Made by a program: the position numbers and the translations under genes. This document shows positions 16,402 through 24,537 of a stretch of DNA of 64,000 bases, piece after piece. How positions within the stretch are numbered: position 1 is the first letter of the stretch; every line of letters begins with the position of its first letter. Below the pieces are notes generated by a model. It was not told where the DNA came from and ran no database searches. It saw only the letters and a program-made list of their open reading frames with translations. The stretch comes from Mycobacterium sp. E787 (GTDB lineage: Bacteria; Actinomycetota; Actinomycetes; Mycobacteriales; Mycobacteriaceae): contig NZ_LZKL01000116.1 of NCBI RefSeq assembly GCF_001668725.1, forward strand, positions 1-64,000, written 5' to 3'.

Positions 16402-17327
16402 GCGAGCCCCCGTACCGTGCGTGCCGGCGCGCGAGTCCCCTGGATCGAGGACACCATCTCGAGCACCCGCCGGGTGGCCGCGACCTGGTGCACCCGAAAC
16501 ATCCGGACCCCGGCCGCCGCCGCCAGCGCGGTGGCTGCCAGCGTCCCCTCGAGCCGTTCGGTCAGTTCCACACCCAAAGTCTCCCCGACGAAGTCCTTGT
16601 TGCTCAAAGCGAGCAGGACGGGCCATCCGGTGTTAACAAGTTCGCCCGCGTGTCGCAACAAAAGCAGCCCGTGGAAGGTGTTCTTGCCGAAATCATGGGC
16701 CGGATCGATCAGCACCCGGTCGCGGGCCACCCCGGCCGCCACCGCCCGGTCCGCCGCCGCGGTGACCCGGCCGATGACGTCGTCCACCACCCCCCGCGTG
16801 GTGGTGCCGAAGCTCACCCGGAACGGCCGGGTGCGCGGCAGCGCCCCGCCGGTGTGCGAACACACCAGCCCCGCCCCGAACTCGGCGGCCACCTCCGGCA
16901 GCGCGGGGTCGATGCCGCCCCAGGTGTCGTTGATCAGGTCCGCGCCGGCAGCGCAGGCCACCCGCGCCACGCCTGAGCGCCAGGTGTCGACGCTGATCAG
17001 CTGCTCGGGGTAGGCGCCGCGCAGCCATTCGATGAACGGCAGCAGCCGGGCGATCTCGGTTTGCTCGTCGACCGTCTCGCCGGGCCCGGCCTTGACCGCG
17101 CCCACGTCGATGACGTCGGCGCCGTCGGCGATGGCGTTGTGGGCGGCCTCCCGGGCGGCCTCGTCGCCGAAGGTCGCGCCCCGGTCGTAGAACGAATCCG
17201 GGGTGCGGTTGACGATCGCCATGATCAGTGGGCGATCGCCGGCGACGGGCCGCCCGCAGAGAGTCGAGTGGCCGGCTGACGCCGGCGGTGTCGATTGGCC
17301 GGCTGACGCCGGCGGTGTCGAACGCAC
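16398..17327 (-). CDS. folP2: Dihydropteroate synthase-like protein FolP2
   Basis: 309 aa from GTG 17327, aligning with the H37Rv FolP2 start. The pterin-binding TIM-barrel motifs are IVNRTPDSFYDRG, DVGAVKAGPG, SVDTWR, LINDTWGG and LIDPAHDFGKNT. FolP2 resembles dihydropteroate synthase, but in mycobacteria FolP1 is the proven enzyme and the role of FolP2 is less clear. The N-terminus has two perfect 9-residue repeats (STPPASAGQ, STPPASAGH) encoded by a 27-bp direct repeat at 17269-17322. It is the first gene of the coupled folP2-gpgS pair. Confidence 0.9.
   Translation of the reverse strand: MRSTPPASAGQSTPPASAGHSTLCGRPVAGDRPLIMAIVNRTPDSFYDRGATFGDEAAREAAHNAIADGADVIDVGAVKAGPGETVDEQTEIARLLPFIEWLRGAYPEQLISVDTWRSGVARVACAAGADLINDTWGGIDPALPEVAAEFGAGLVCSHTGGALPRTRPFRVSFGTTTRGVVDDVIGRVTAAADRAVAAGVARDRVLIDPAHDFGKNTFHGLLLLRHAGELVNTGWPVLLALSNKDFVGETLGVELTERLEGTLAATALAAAAGVRMFRVHQVAATRRVLEMVSSIQGTRAPARTVRGLA
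17269..17322. repeat. 27-bp direct repeat encoding 9-residue repeats in FolP2
   Basis: Two tandem copies (17269-17295 and 17296-17322) differing only near the ends. The period is a multiple of three and the repeat keeps frame, giving a Pro/Ala/Ser-rich N-terminal extension. The H37Rv protein carries a similar repeat in higher copy number (from memory), so the copy number probably varies between species. Confidence 0.75.
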
Positions 17328-17500
17328 CCGTACATGGTGCCTGGTCACCGCGCCGGGCGCGGCCCCGGGACCGGGTGCGACCGCGGCCGCCGTATTTGCG
17401 CCCACGCTTCACACGCGGCGGCCGGGGCGACGGCTCAGCCGTTGACCGTGAACTCACGGCTTTGGGAGTGAACACAGGGTGGGAATCCCGGCCGGATTCG
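17328..17500. other. Non-coding spacer with isolated repeat-like half units
   Basis: Between the folP2 start and the tandem array. It contains one isolated match to the array unit (17399-17414, CGCCCACGCTTCACAC) and two GAGTGAAC/GTGAACTC-type words (around 17446-17472). No credible gene is seen on either strand. The folP2 promoter must lie here. Confidence 0.5.
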
Positions 17501-17650
17501 CGCCCACGCTTCACACTCAACGCCCACGCCTCACACTCAACGCCCAGGCCTCACACTCAACGCCCACGCCTCACACTCAACGCCCAGGCCTCACACTCAA
17601 CGCCCAGGCCTCACACTCAACGCCCACGCGTCACACTCAACGCCCAGGCC
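17501..17650. repeat. 20-bp tandem repeat array (7.5 units)
   Basis: Seven complete 20-bp units start at 17501, 17521, 17541, 17561, 17581, 17601 and 17621, then a half unit at 17641-17650. The unit is CGCCCASGCNTCACACTCAA; only two or three positions vary. The 20-bp period is not a multiple of three, so it is not coding. It ends 20 nt before the fadD6 stop. The reverse complement of the unit (TTGAGTGTG, CCTGGGCG) also appears singly at about 43312-43328. It resembles a VNTR/MIRU-type locus. Confidence 0.92.
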
Positions 17651-17669
17651 GTCGCGGCCGTGCGGCGAC

Positions 17670-19454
17670 TCAGCCCTTGGGCCGCTTACCCTCGGCCACT
17701 TCCTCGGGGTACTCGTCGTAGTACGGCACATAGCCCTCGTCGCGGCCGGCCAGCACATACAGCAGGTCCTCGACGCCGGGGCCGTAGCCCTGGTCGCGCA
17801 GTTCCACCTTGCGGCTCTTGAACGTCGACGTGTGCTCTAGCGTCTTGACCACCCGCACGAACAACGGCAGCGCGTACGGCGGCAGCTGGTCATATACGGC
17901 CCGGGCCAGGGACTGGCCGTCGAACTCGGCGCCCTCGCGGAGCTGGACCGCGGCCATCCCGGCGCGGCCGCCGGTGCGCGGGATCTCCACGCCGAACACC
18001 GTGCATTCCTCGACCGACGCATCCGACGCCAGCGCCGCCTCGACCTGCGTGGTCGCGACGTTCTCACCCTTCCACCGGAAGGTGTCGCCGAGCCGGTCGA
18101 CGAACGCGGCGTGGCCCATGCCCTGTGGGCTCATCACGTCGCCCGAGTTGAACCACACGTCGCCCTCACGAAAGGCGTTGCGCACCAACTTCTTTTCGCT
18201 CGATTCCTTGTCGGTGTAGCCGTCGAACGGCTGCAGCCGGTTCACCGGGCTGAGCAGGAGCCCCGGCTGGCCGGGGGGCACCCGGCGCACCCGGCCGCTG
18301 TCGTCGCGCAGCGGCTCGCCGGTGTCGGGGTCGTACTCCACGTAGGCCAGCGGCATGGGGAACACGCCGGTGCTGCGCGGCACGTTGAAGACGTTGATGA
18401 ACGCGGTGTTGCCCTCGCTCGAGGCGTAGAACTCGCAGACCCGCGCGATGTCGAACCGCTGGGTGAACTCGTCCCAGATCTCCGGGCGCAGCCCGTTGCC
18501 GGCGATCACCCGCACCTTGTGCGCGCGGTCGGTCGGCTTGGCCGGCTGGTTGAGCAGGTACCGGCAGATCTCGCCGATGTAGATGAACGCCGTGGCCTCG
18601 CTGGCGATCACCTCGTCCCAGAACTTCGACGCCGAGAACGACTTGCCCAGCGCCAGCGTCGCCCCCGAGTTGATCACCGACGACAGCGCGACCGTCAGCG
18701 CGTTGTTGTGGTACAGCGGCAGGCAGCTGTACAGCGTGTCGGAGCTCTTCAGCCGCAACCCGATGCCGCCGAACGCGGCCAGCGCCTTGAGCCACCGCAG
18801 GTGCGTCATCACGCTGGCCTTGGGGAAGCCCGTGGTGCCCGAGGTGAAGATGTAGAACGCGGTGTCCCGGGCCTGCACGGCCGACGCCGACGCCGGGTTG
18901 GTGGCCGGGGCGCTCACCGCGAACCGCTCCAGGTCCTCGACCGTGAGCGTCTCGGTCGCGCCCGCGCCGCCGCACTCGGCCACCGCGCTGACCAGGTCGG
19001 TCTCGGCGATCAGCACCTTGGCGTCCAGCAGCCCCAGGCTGTGCGCCAGCACCTCGCCGCGCTGGTGGTAGTTGATCATGCCGGCGACGGCGCCGCACTT
19101 GACCGCCGCAAGCATGGCCAGCACGGCCTGGGGCGAGTTGCGCAGCATGATCGCGACGACGTCGCCGCTGCCGACGCCGCGCGCGGCCAGCACCGCGGCG
19201 TACCGGTTGGCGGCCGCGTTGGCGTCGCGGTAGGTCAGCTGCTGATCGCCGAACCGCAGGAAGACCCGGTCGCCGTAGCGGGCGGCGCGGTCGGCGAACA
19301 CCGTGCCGATCGATTTGCGGGAGCCCGGCTGGGCGAGCAGCCCGGTCAGCGCCCCGCGCATGATCACCGGGATGTCGGCCAGCACCCCCGGCACCCGCGA
19401 TGCGACGTCGGTCAGCCTGACCGCTGTGCGCGCTCCCCCGTCGTGGTCGGACAC
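17670..19454 (-). CDS. fadD6: Long-chain acyl-CoA synthetase FadD6
   Basis: 594 aa (H37Rv FadD6 597). The AMP-binding motifs are FTSGTTGFPKASV (P-loop), FYASSEGNTAF and WFNSGDVM, with a C-terminal VFVRVVKTLEHTSTFKSRKVEL lysine region. The enzyme activates fatty acids with ATP and CoA; several FATP-type features (GVGSGDVVAIML, FDGYTDKE) fit the very-long-chain/FATP-like branch. GTG start with GAGGA upstream. It lies 36 nt downstream of the LOG-family gene on the same strand. Confidence 0.93.
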   Translation of the reverse strand: MSDHDGGARTAVRLTDVASRVPGVLADIPVIMRGALTGLLAQPGSRKSIGTVFADRAARYGDRVFLRFGDQQLTYRDANAAANRYAAVLAARGVGSGDVVAIMLRNSPQAVLAMLAAVKCGAVAGMINYHQRGEVLAHSLGLLDAKVLIAETDLVSAVAECGGAGATETLTVEDLERFAVSAPATNPASASAVQARDTAFYIFTSGTTGFPKASVMTHLRWLKALAAFGGIGLRLKSSDTLYSCLPLYHNNALTVALSSVINSGATLALGKSFSASKFWDEVIASEATAFIYIGEICRYLLNQPAKPTDRAHKVRVIAGNGLRPEIWDEFTQRFDIARVCEFYASSEGNTAFINVFNVPRSTGVFPMPLAYVEYDPDTGEPLRDDSGRVRRVPPGQPGLLLSPVNRLQPFDGYTDKESSEKKLVRNAFREGDVWFNSGDVMSPQGMGHAAFVDRLGDTFRWKGENVATTQVEAALASDASVEECTVFGVEIPRTGGRAGMAAVQLREGAEFDGQSLARAVYDQLPPYALPLFVRVVKTLEHTSTFKSRKVELRDQGYGPGVEDLLYVLAGRDEGYVPYYDEYPEEVAEGKRPKG

Positions 19455-19490
19455 GTCATCCTCGATTCCCCTGGGCGCCTGTCCGCAAAC

Positions 19491-20054
19491 TCAGGCGGGT
19501 GCGCACGCCTCCACTGCGGCACCCACCTTATCGACCAGCACCAACCGGTCCATCGCGGCTTGCGCGATGTAGCCGCTGTCGACCAATCCGCACAGCCACA
19601 GCCACAGGCCCTCGTAGTGCCCGAAGGGGTCGAGCAGCACGATGGGCTTGCCGTGCACCCCGAGATAACCCGTGGTCCAGGCGTCGAACAGCTCGTCGAG
19701 GGTGCCGACGCCGCCGGGCAGCACGACGAACGCGTCCGCGCGCTGCTCCATGACGTGCTTGCGCTCGTGCATGGTGTCGGTGACGACCAGCTCGTCGGCC
19801 CGCGCGTCGGCGACCTCGCGGCGCATCAGGTTCTGCGGGATGACGCCGACGGTCCGCCCGCCCCGGGCCCGCGCCGCGCCGGCCACCGCGCCCATCGCCG
19901 AGACCCGGCCGCCGCCCCACACCAGGGTCCAGCCGCGCTCGGCGATCGCCTCGCCGAGTTCCGTAGCGAGCGCAAGCAATTCGGGGTGCTCGGGGCCCGA
20001 CGCGCAATACACGCACACCGCCCAGGCGGCTGACGGATCGCGTTCGGAGGGCAT
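19491..20054 (-). CDS. LOG-family protein (cytokinin phosphoribohydrolase-like, Rv1205-like)
   Basis: 187 aa, the length of Rv1205. The LOG motif PGGVGTLDE and the nucleotide-binding VWGGGRVSAMG are visible. The family cleaves the ribose phosphate from N6-modified AMP; Rv1205 is reported to produce cytokinins in M. tuberculosis. The ATG at 20054 has TACCTT (20067-20062) 7 nt upstream, so it is leaderless. The longer frame upstream is discarded. It is divergent from the ATPase at 20116. Confidence 0.92.
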   Translation of the reverse strand: MPSERDPSAAWAVCVYCASGPEHPELLALATELGEAIAERGWTLVWGGGRVSAMGAVAGAARARGGRTVGVIPQNLMRREVADARADELVVTDTMHERKHVMEQRADAFVVLPGGVGTLDELFDAWTTGYLGVHGKPIVLLDPFGHYEGLWLWLCGLVDSGYIAQAAMDRLVLVDKVGAAVEACAPA

Positions 20055-20115
20055 AGAACGAAAGGTAGACCACACCCGATGCGGCTCGCACACCACGCGC
20101 AATAAAATCCGGCGG
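20055..20115. promoter_or_regulatory. Back-to-back leaderless promoters
   Basis: Only 61 bp separate two divergent starts. TACCTT (20067-20062, minus) and TAAAAT (20103-20108, plus) each lie 7 nt from a start codon. The two -35 regions must interleave, so the promoters probably compete. Confidence 0.6.
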
Positions 20116-22239
20116 GTGCCGATTCGATGGAACGTCCCCCAGCATGAGGAGGCGTTGCAGCGGCTGAACGACGCGCTGGCGGCCGGCCGGGGCGCCGTCG
20201 TGCTCGGCCCCGACGGGTGCGGCAAATCGACCCTGGCCCGGTTGGCCGCCGAGGCCTACGCGGGCGCCCACCCGGGCACGCTGACCCGCTGGGTCACCGG
20301 CACCCCGACCGAGCGGCCCGTCCCCTTCGGGGCGTTCGGCCACCTGGTCGCCATCTCCGAGATCGGCAAGCCCGCGGCGCTGTTGCGCGCGGCGCGGGAA
20401 TCGCTGGGCGGCTACGGGGAAAGCAAGCTGCTGCTCGTCGTCGACGACGCCCACGAGCTCGACGTCCTGTCGGCCACGCTGGTGTACCAGCTGGCGCTGG
20501 CCGGCACGGCCCGGATGATCGTCACCGCCCGCGCCGAGGTGGCGCCCGAGGCCGTCGCGGCGCTGTGGACCGACGGCCTGCTGGACCGGATCGACATCGA
20601 GGCACCCGGCGGAGTGACCACCCCCGCCGAGGTCGACGCCTTCCTCGCCGAGTTACCGGCCGCGGCGCGGGTCGTGCTGGACTATCTCGCCATCGAGGAA
20701 CCGCTGTCGCTCGCCGACCTCACGGCCCTCGCCGGCCCGGGCGCGGCCAGCGAGGCCGTGGACCTCGGCGCGGCGGAGACCCGGGACCGCGGCGGGCGTT
20801 CCGACGACCCCGTCGTGTACACGGCGCACCCGCTGTTCGCCGAGCGCGCGCTCGCCGCGCTGGGCGCCGACGACGCACGCCGGCGGCGCACCGAGATCGT
20901 CGAGGTGCTGTCGCGGCACCCGTCGGAGCACCTCAGCGACCGGCTGCGATTGGCGAACCTGGCGCTCGACAGCGACACCCCCCAGCGGGCCGCCGACGTC
21001 GCCGCCGCCGCGCAGCAGGCGCTGCGGCTGGGCGACCTCGCGCTCGGCGAACGGCTGGCCCGCTCGGCGCTGGAGCGGTCGGGGGGCCTGGCGGCGCGGC
21101 TGGCCCTGGCCCACGCGCTGGCCTGGCAGGGCCGCGGCCGCGAGGCGGACGCGGTGCTGGCCGCCGTCGACGCGGGCGCGCTGGCCGAGCCGGCGCTGAT
21201 GGACTGGGCCCTGCTGCGGGCCGCCAACCAGTTCTGGATGCTCAGCGAACCCGAACGGGCCACCGCGTTCCTGCGGACCATCCGCGGCCGGGTGTCCGAC
21301 CCGGGCCCGCGGACCACGCTCGACGCGCTGGGCGCCACCTTCGCGATGAACGCGGGCAACGTCGGCTACGCGGTCAAGGTCGCCGGCGAGGTGCTGGGGT
21401 CGCCGTCGGCCGACGACCAGGCGGTGGCCTGGGCCGCCAGCGCGTCCGCACTCTGCGCCGCGCGGCAGGGCCGGTTCGGCGACGTCGAACCGCTGGCGCA
21501 GCGCGCCCTGGCCGCCGAGCACCCCGGGCTGCTGCGCTTCACGATCGGGCTCGGCCAGACGACCGCGCTGTTGATGGCGGGCGAGCTCGCCCCGGCGCGC
21601 GAATTGGCGCAGCAGTTCACCGACTTCGCCGAATTGCAGCAGCCGGGCCGCGCGATCGGCGAGGTGTTGCTGGCGCATGTGCTGATCGCCGACGGCGACT
21701 TCGCCCGCGCCGTGGCGCTGCTCGGCCCGGCGGCCGCCATCCTGCAACGCACCGGCTACTCGTGGGGGCCGCTGTCGCTGACGCTGTTGGCCATCGCGCT
21801 GGCCCAGCAGGGCGACACCGCCGCGACCGCGAAAGCCTTGAGCCGGGCCGAATCCCGGCACGGCACCAAGTCCGCACTGTTCGCCCCGGAGCTCGGCGTG
21901 GCGCGGGCGTGGCGGCTGGTCACCATGCGCGACGCCCGGGGCGCCGTCGCCGCCGCCCGCGAGGCCGCGCGGATGGCCGAACGCGGCGGCCAATCGGCGG
22001 TGGCGCTGCGCGCCTGGCACGAGGCCGTCCGCCTCGGGGACACCCGCGCGGGGGATCCGCTCGCCCGGCTGTGCGGCGAGATCGACTGTGCGGCAGGGCG
22101 GCTCGCCCTCGCCCACGCGCGTGCCCTGGCGGCCGGCGACGGCGCGGCGCTACGGGCGGTGTCCGACGAGCTGGCGGCGGTCGGGATGCGTGCGGCGGCG
22201 GCCGATGCCGCCGCGCAGGCGGGCCGCCTCGGCGCCTAG
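20116..22239 (+). CDS. Large AAA/STAND-type ATPase without HTH (Rv1204c-like)
   Basis: 707 aa. Walker A GPDGCGKST (about 34-42) and Walker B LLLVVDDAHELD (about 110-121) are followed by about 450 residues of Ala/Leu-rich helical repeats, TPR-like. The layout is that of MalT/LAL-type regulators, but the sequence ends without a LuxR helix-turn-helix. The protein at 50028-52667 has the same N-terminus and repeats and does carry the HTH. It may be a signalling ATPase acting through a partner. GTG start with TAAAAT 7 nt upstream, so leaderless. Confidence 0.8.
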   Translation: MPIRWNVPQHEEALQRLNDALAAGRGAVVLGPDGCGKSTLARLAAEAYAGAHPGTLTRWVTGTPTERPVPFGAFGHLVAISEIGKPAALLRAARESLGGYGESKLLLVVDDAHELDVLSATLVYQLALAGTARMIVTARAEVAPEAVAALWTDGLLDRIDIEAPGGVTTPAEVDAFLAELPAAARVVLDYLAIEEPLSLADLTALAGPGAASEAVDLGAAETRDRGGRSDDPVVYTAHPLFAERALAALGADDARRRRTEIVEVLSRHPSEHLSDRLRLANLALDSDTPQRAADVAAAAQQALRLGDLALGERLARSALERSGGLAARLALAHALAWQGRGREADAVLAAVDAGALAEPALMDWALLRAANQFWMLSEPERATAFLRTIRGRVSDPGPRTTLDALGATFAMNAGNVGYAVKVAGEVLGSPSADDQAVAWAASASALCAARQGRFGDVEPLAQRALAAEHPGLLRFTIGLGQTTALLMAGELAPARELAQQFTDFAELQQPGRAIGEVLLAHVLIADGDFARAVALLGPAAAILQRTGYSWGPLSLTLLAIALAQQGDTAATAKALSRAESRHGTKSALFAPELGVARAWRLVTMRDARGAVAAAREAARMAERGGQSAVALRAWHEAVRLGDTRAGDPLARLCGEIDCAAGRLALAHARALAAGDGAALRAVSDELAAVGMRAAAADAAAQAGRLGA

Positions 22240-22352
22240 CACCGCAAACGGGCGCGCCGCATTGTGCGCCAACCGTGACACCGCCGTGTCAACGCGGTGA
22301 CCATGACGCCTCACTCTTTCCGAAAGTGATTTCGCTCGGCGGTGGGAGGCTG

Positions 22353-23852
22353 ATGCGTATCCGCCCTTCGCGTGCGGCCAGACTGCTCGCGGCCGGTTTG
22401 CTGATCGCCGCGCTGACGACTGACGCGGCCTCGGTCGTCGGCCCACCGGCCGCCCGGGCGGCGGCCACCGCGCCGACGCTGCCGCTCGGCCACGCCGGCC
22501 GCTGGATGACCGACGCGGACGGGCGCGTCGTCATCCTGCACGGGCTCAACCAGGTGTACAAGGTGCCGCCGTACGAGCCGTCGGCCGACGGGTTCGGCGA
22601 TGACGACGCGGCCTTCCTGCAGGCCAATGGATTCAACGCGATGCGGCTGGGTGTCATCTGGGCGGCCGTCGAGCCGCAGCCGCTCAGCTACGACGACAAC
22701 TACCTCGCCTCGATCGCGCAGACCGTGGCGACGCTGGCGTCGCACGGCATCGTCAGCCTGCTCGACTTCCATCAGGATCTGTACAACGAGGCGTTCCAGG
22801 GCGAGGGCGCGCCGGGCTGGGCGGTGGCGCAGGCAGGCCTGCCCAACCCGCAGCTCGGCTTCCCCGGCAACTACTTCCTCAACCCCGCCGAGGAGTACGC
22901 GTGGAGCGCGTTCTGGCGGAACGCCCCGGCGCCCGACGGGATCGGGCTGCAGGACCACTACGCGCGCGCCTGGGCGCACGTCGCGTCCTTCTTCCGGGGC
23001 AACCCCGGCGTGTTCGGCTACGAGGTGCTGAACGAGCCGTGGCCCGGCTTCATCTGGGAGGGCTGCTTCAACTTCGTGCTGGGCTGCCCGGTGCAGGACC
23101 ACAAGCTGACCGTGTTCTACCGGAAGGTCGTGCCGGTGATCCGCGCGGCCGACCCCACCACGCTGGTGTTCTTCGAGCCGAACACGCTGTCCGACGAGGG
23201 CGTCCACACCGACCTCGGCGGGGTGGTCGACCCGAGCACCGGGTTCTCGTTCCACGACTACTGCGCCATCGAGTCGGCGTTGCACAAGAACATCACCTGC
23301 CGCTTCCAGGACGGCCTGACGATCACCAACGCCAACCTCTACGCGGACTTCCATCACATCCCGCCGCTGCTGACGGAGTTCGGCGCCACCAACGACCTGA
23401 ACAACCTCGCCGAGGTGATGCGCCACACCGATCACCAGCGGATGGGCTGGCTGGAGTGGGCCTACACCGGCAACGACAAGACGAGTTCCTCGCCGACCGA
23501 CCAGGCGCTGGTGTTCAACCCCGCGCTGCCGCCGACCGGCGCCAACGTCAACACCGCGAAGCTCGCCGTGCTCGCCTCCCCCTACCCGCAGGTGGTGGCG
23601 GGGACGCCGCGGGAGTGGTCGTTCCGGTCGGGCGTTTTCCGGCTGTGTTACACGACCGAGCGGGCCGACCGCGGGGGCAGTTTCGCGCCCGGCGCCCAGA
23701 CGTTCATCTCGGTGCCGCCCGTCGAGTATCCGAACGGCTATCAGGTGAATGTCACAGGCGGACAGGTGGTTTCGCCGCCCAACGCCCCCGTGCTGGCCGT
23801 CGTGGCCAATCCGGGGGCCGCGGCCGTCGACGTGGTCGTGGCGCCGTCGTGA
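22353..23852 (+). CDS. Secreted glycoside hydrolase family 5 (endoglycoceramidase-like)
   Basis: 499 aa. A signal peptide (about 1-37, ending ARAAA) leads a GH5 barrel. The likely acid/base is Glu228 in YEVLNEPW and the nucleophile Glu342 in LLTEFGA. The overall pattern (HGLNQVYK at 63, LDFHQDLYNE at 137, a C-terminal beta domain) resembles endoglycoceramidases and related beta-glycosidases. It should act outside the membrane on glycolipids or beta-glucans; the substrate is inference. GGGAGG precedes the ATG. It ends 3 nt from the convergent PIN toxin gene. Confidence 0.87.
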   Translation: MRIRPSRAARLLAAGLLIAALTTDAASVVGPPAARAAATAPTLPLGHAGRWMTDADGRVVILHGLNQVYKVPPYEPSADGFGDDDAAFLQANGFNAMRLGVIWAAVEPQPLSYDDNYLASIAQTVATLASHGIVSLLDFHQDLYNEAFQGEGAPGWAVAQAGLPNPQLGFPGNYFLNPAEEYAWSAFWRNAPAPDGIGLQDHYARAWAHVASFFRGNPGVFGYEVLNEPWPGFIWEGCFNFVLGCPVQDHKLTVFYRKVVPVIRAADPTTLVFFEPNTLSDEGVHTDLGGVVDPSTGFSFHDYCAIESALHKNITCRFQDGLTITNANLYADFHHIPPLLTEFGATNDLNNLAEVMRHTDHQRMGWLEWAYTGNDKTSSSPTDQALVFNPALPPTGANVNTAKLAVLASPYPQVVAGTPREWSFRSGVFRLCYTTERADRGGSFAPGAQTFISVPPVEYPNGYQVNVTGGQVVSPPNAPVLAVVANPGAAAVDVVVAPS

Positions 23853-23855
23853 TGC

Positions 23856-24251
23856 TCAAATGGCGACTACGCGAATAAGGTTTTCCAGTCCCGCGAAGGC
23901 ATCGCCATTGCGGGTGTAGAGGTCGAGGCGACGCGCGTGTGCGGTGGCCGCGATGAGCAAGTCGGCGAATCGGCTCCGGGGCTTTCGTCCCTCTCGAACC
24001 ACCGCGGCAACGACGAGCCCGTAGCTGCGCGCGGCGGTCGCGTCGAACGGGATTGGCTCCAGTACGGATTCGACTTCCTGCAACCGCGCCTGACGCTTCG
24101 CCGCCTCCACCGCGTTCGCGGCCAGATGCGGACCGGATGCCAATTCGGCTGCGGTGATTGCAGATATCGCGATCTCGTCGGGAAGCGCGGCCACCACGGC
24201 CGGGTCATGCCAGTCGATCACCACGGAGGTGTCGACCAGACCCGAGGACAC
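23856..24251 (-). CDS. PIN-domain ribonuclease toxin (VapC family)
   Basis: 131 aa. The PIN acidic residues are visible: Asp7 (LVDTSVVID), Glu36 (AAELASG), Asp97 (RFADLLIA) and Asp117 (NGDAF). VapC toxins are Mg-dependent RNases that cleave tRNA or rRNA. The GTG start follows directly on the antitoxin stop codon (TGA then GTG), giving tight coupling with the gene upstream. The number of this pair in mycobacterial nomenclature is not known to me. Confidence 0.9.
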   Translation of the reverse strand: MSSGLVDTSVVIDWHDPAVVAALPDEIAISAITAAELASGPHLAANAVEAAKRQARLQEVESVLEPIPFDATAARSYGLVVAAVVREGRKPRSRFADLLIAATAHARRLDLYTRNGDAFAGLENLIRVVAI

Positions 24252-24500
24252 TCAGAGACCCTGGTCGATCAAACGGTCCAGATCGGCGCGAAACCGGCGA
24301 TGGTCGATCCGCACGGCGGACGCCGCCAGCGCCGCGACTTCGTCGCGCGAGATGAAAGAGCGACGGCCGGCTCTGATGGGACGGAGCTCGGCTACCGGCT
24401 CGCCGTTTCGCGTTACGACGAAGGTCTCACCGGCCGTCACCGCTTCGATCACCTTGGCGTTGTCGTTTCGCAGCTCACGCTGGGCGATTGTCCGAACCAT
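24252..24500 (-). CDS. Phd/YefM-type antitoxin (VapB partner)
   Basis: 82 aa. The Phd-like N-terminus (TIAQRELRNDNAKVIEAVTAGETFVVTRNGEPVAEL) forms the DNA-binding and dimer domain; the basic/hydrophobic C-terminus should wrap the toxin. It neutralises the PIN RNase and normally represses its own promoter. ATG at 24500 with TACACT (24513-24508) 7 nt upstream, so leaderless. Confidence 0.88.
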   Translation of the reverse strand: MVRTIAQRELRNDNAKVIEAVTAGETFVVTRNGEPVAELRPIRAGRRSFISRDEVAALAASAVRIDHRRFRADLDRLIDQGL

Positions 24501-24507
24501 CCCCGTT

Positions 24508-24537
24508 AGTGTAGCGCTTTGTGCTACAGCGCGCTAC
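24508..24537 (-). promoter_or_regulatory. Candidate antitoxin operator over the -10
   Basis: GTAGC (24511-24515) and GCTAC (24523-24527) form an inverted repeat with a 7-nt spacer, extendable to 6 of 7 matches. A further GCTAC follows at 24533-24537, inside the dapE 3' end. The first arm overlaps the predicted -10 TACACT, as expected for antitoxin autorepression. Confidence 0.5.

Noticed and set aside
17501..17650. CRISPR array
   Set aside because: Units are directly adjacent with no unique spacers and only 20 bp long; there are no cas genes.
18111..20033. Long plus-strand open frame (640 codons) opposite fadD6
   Set aside because: Shadow of fadD6 and the LOG gene, which have strong family motifs and start signals.
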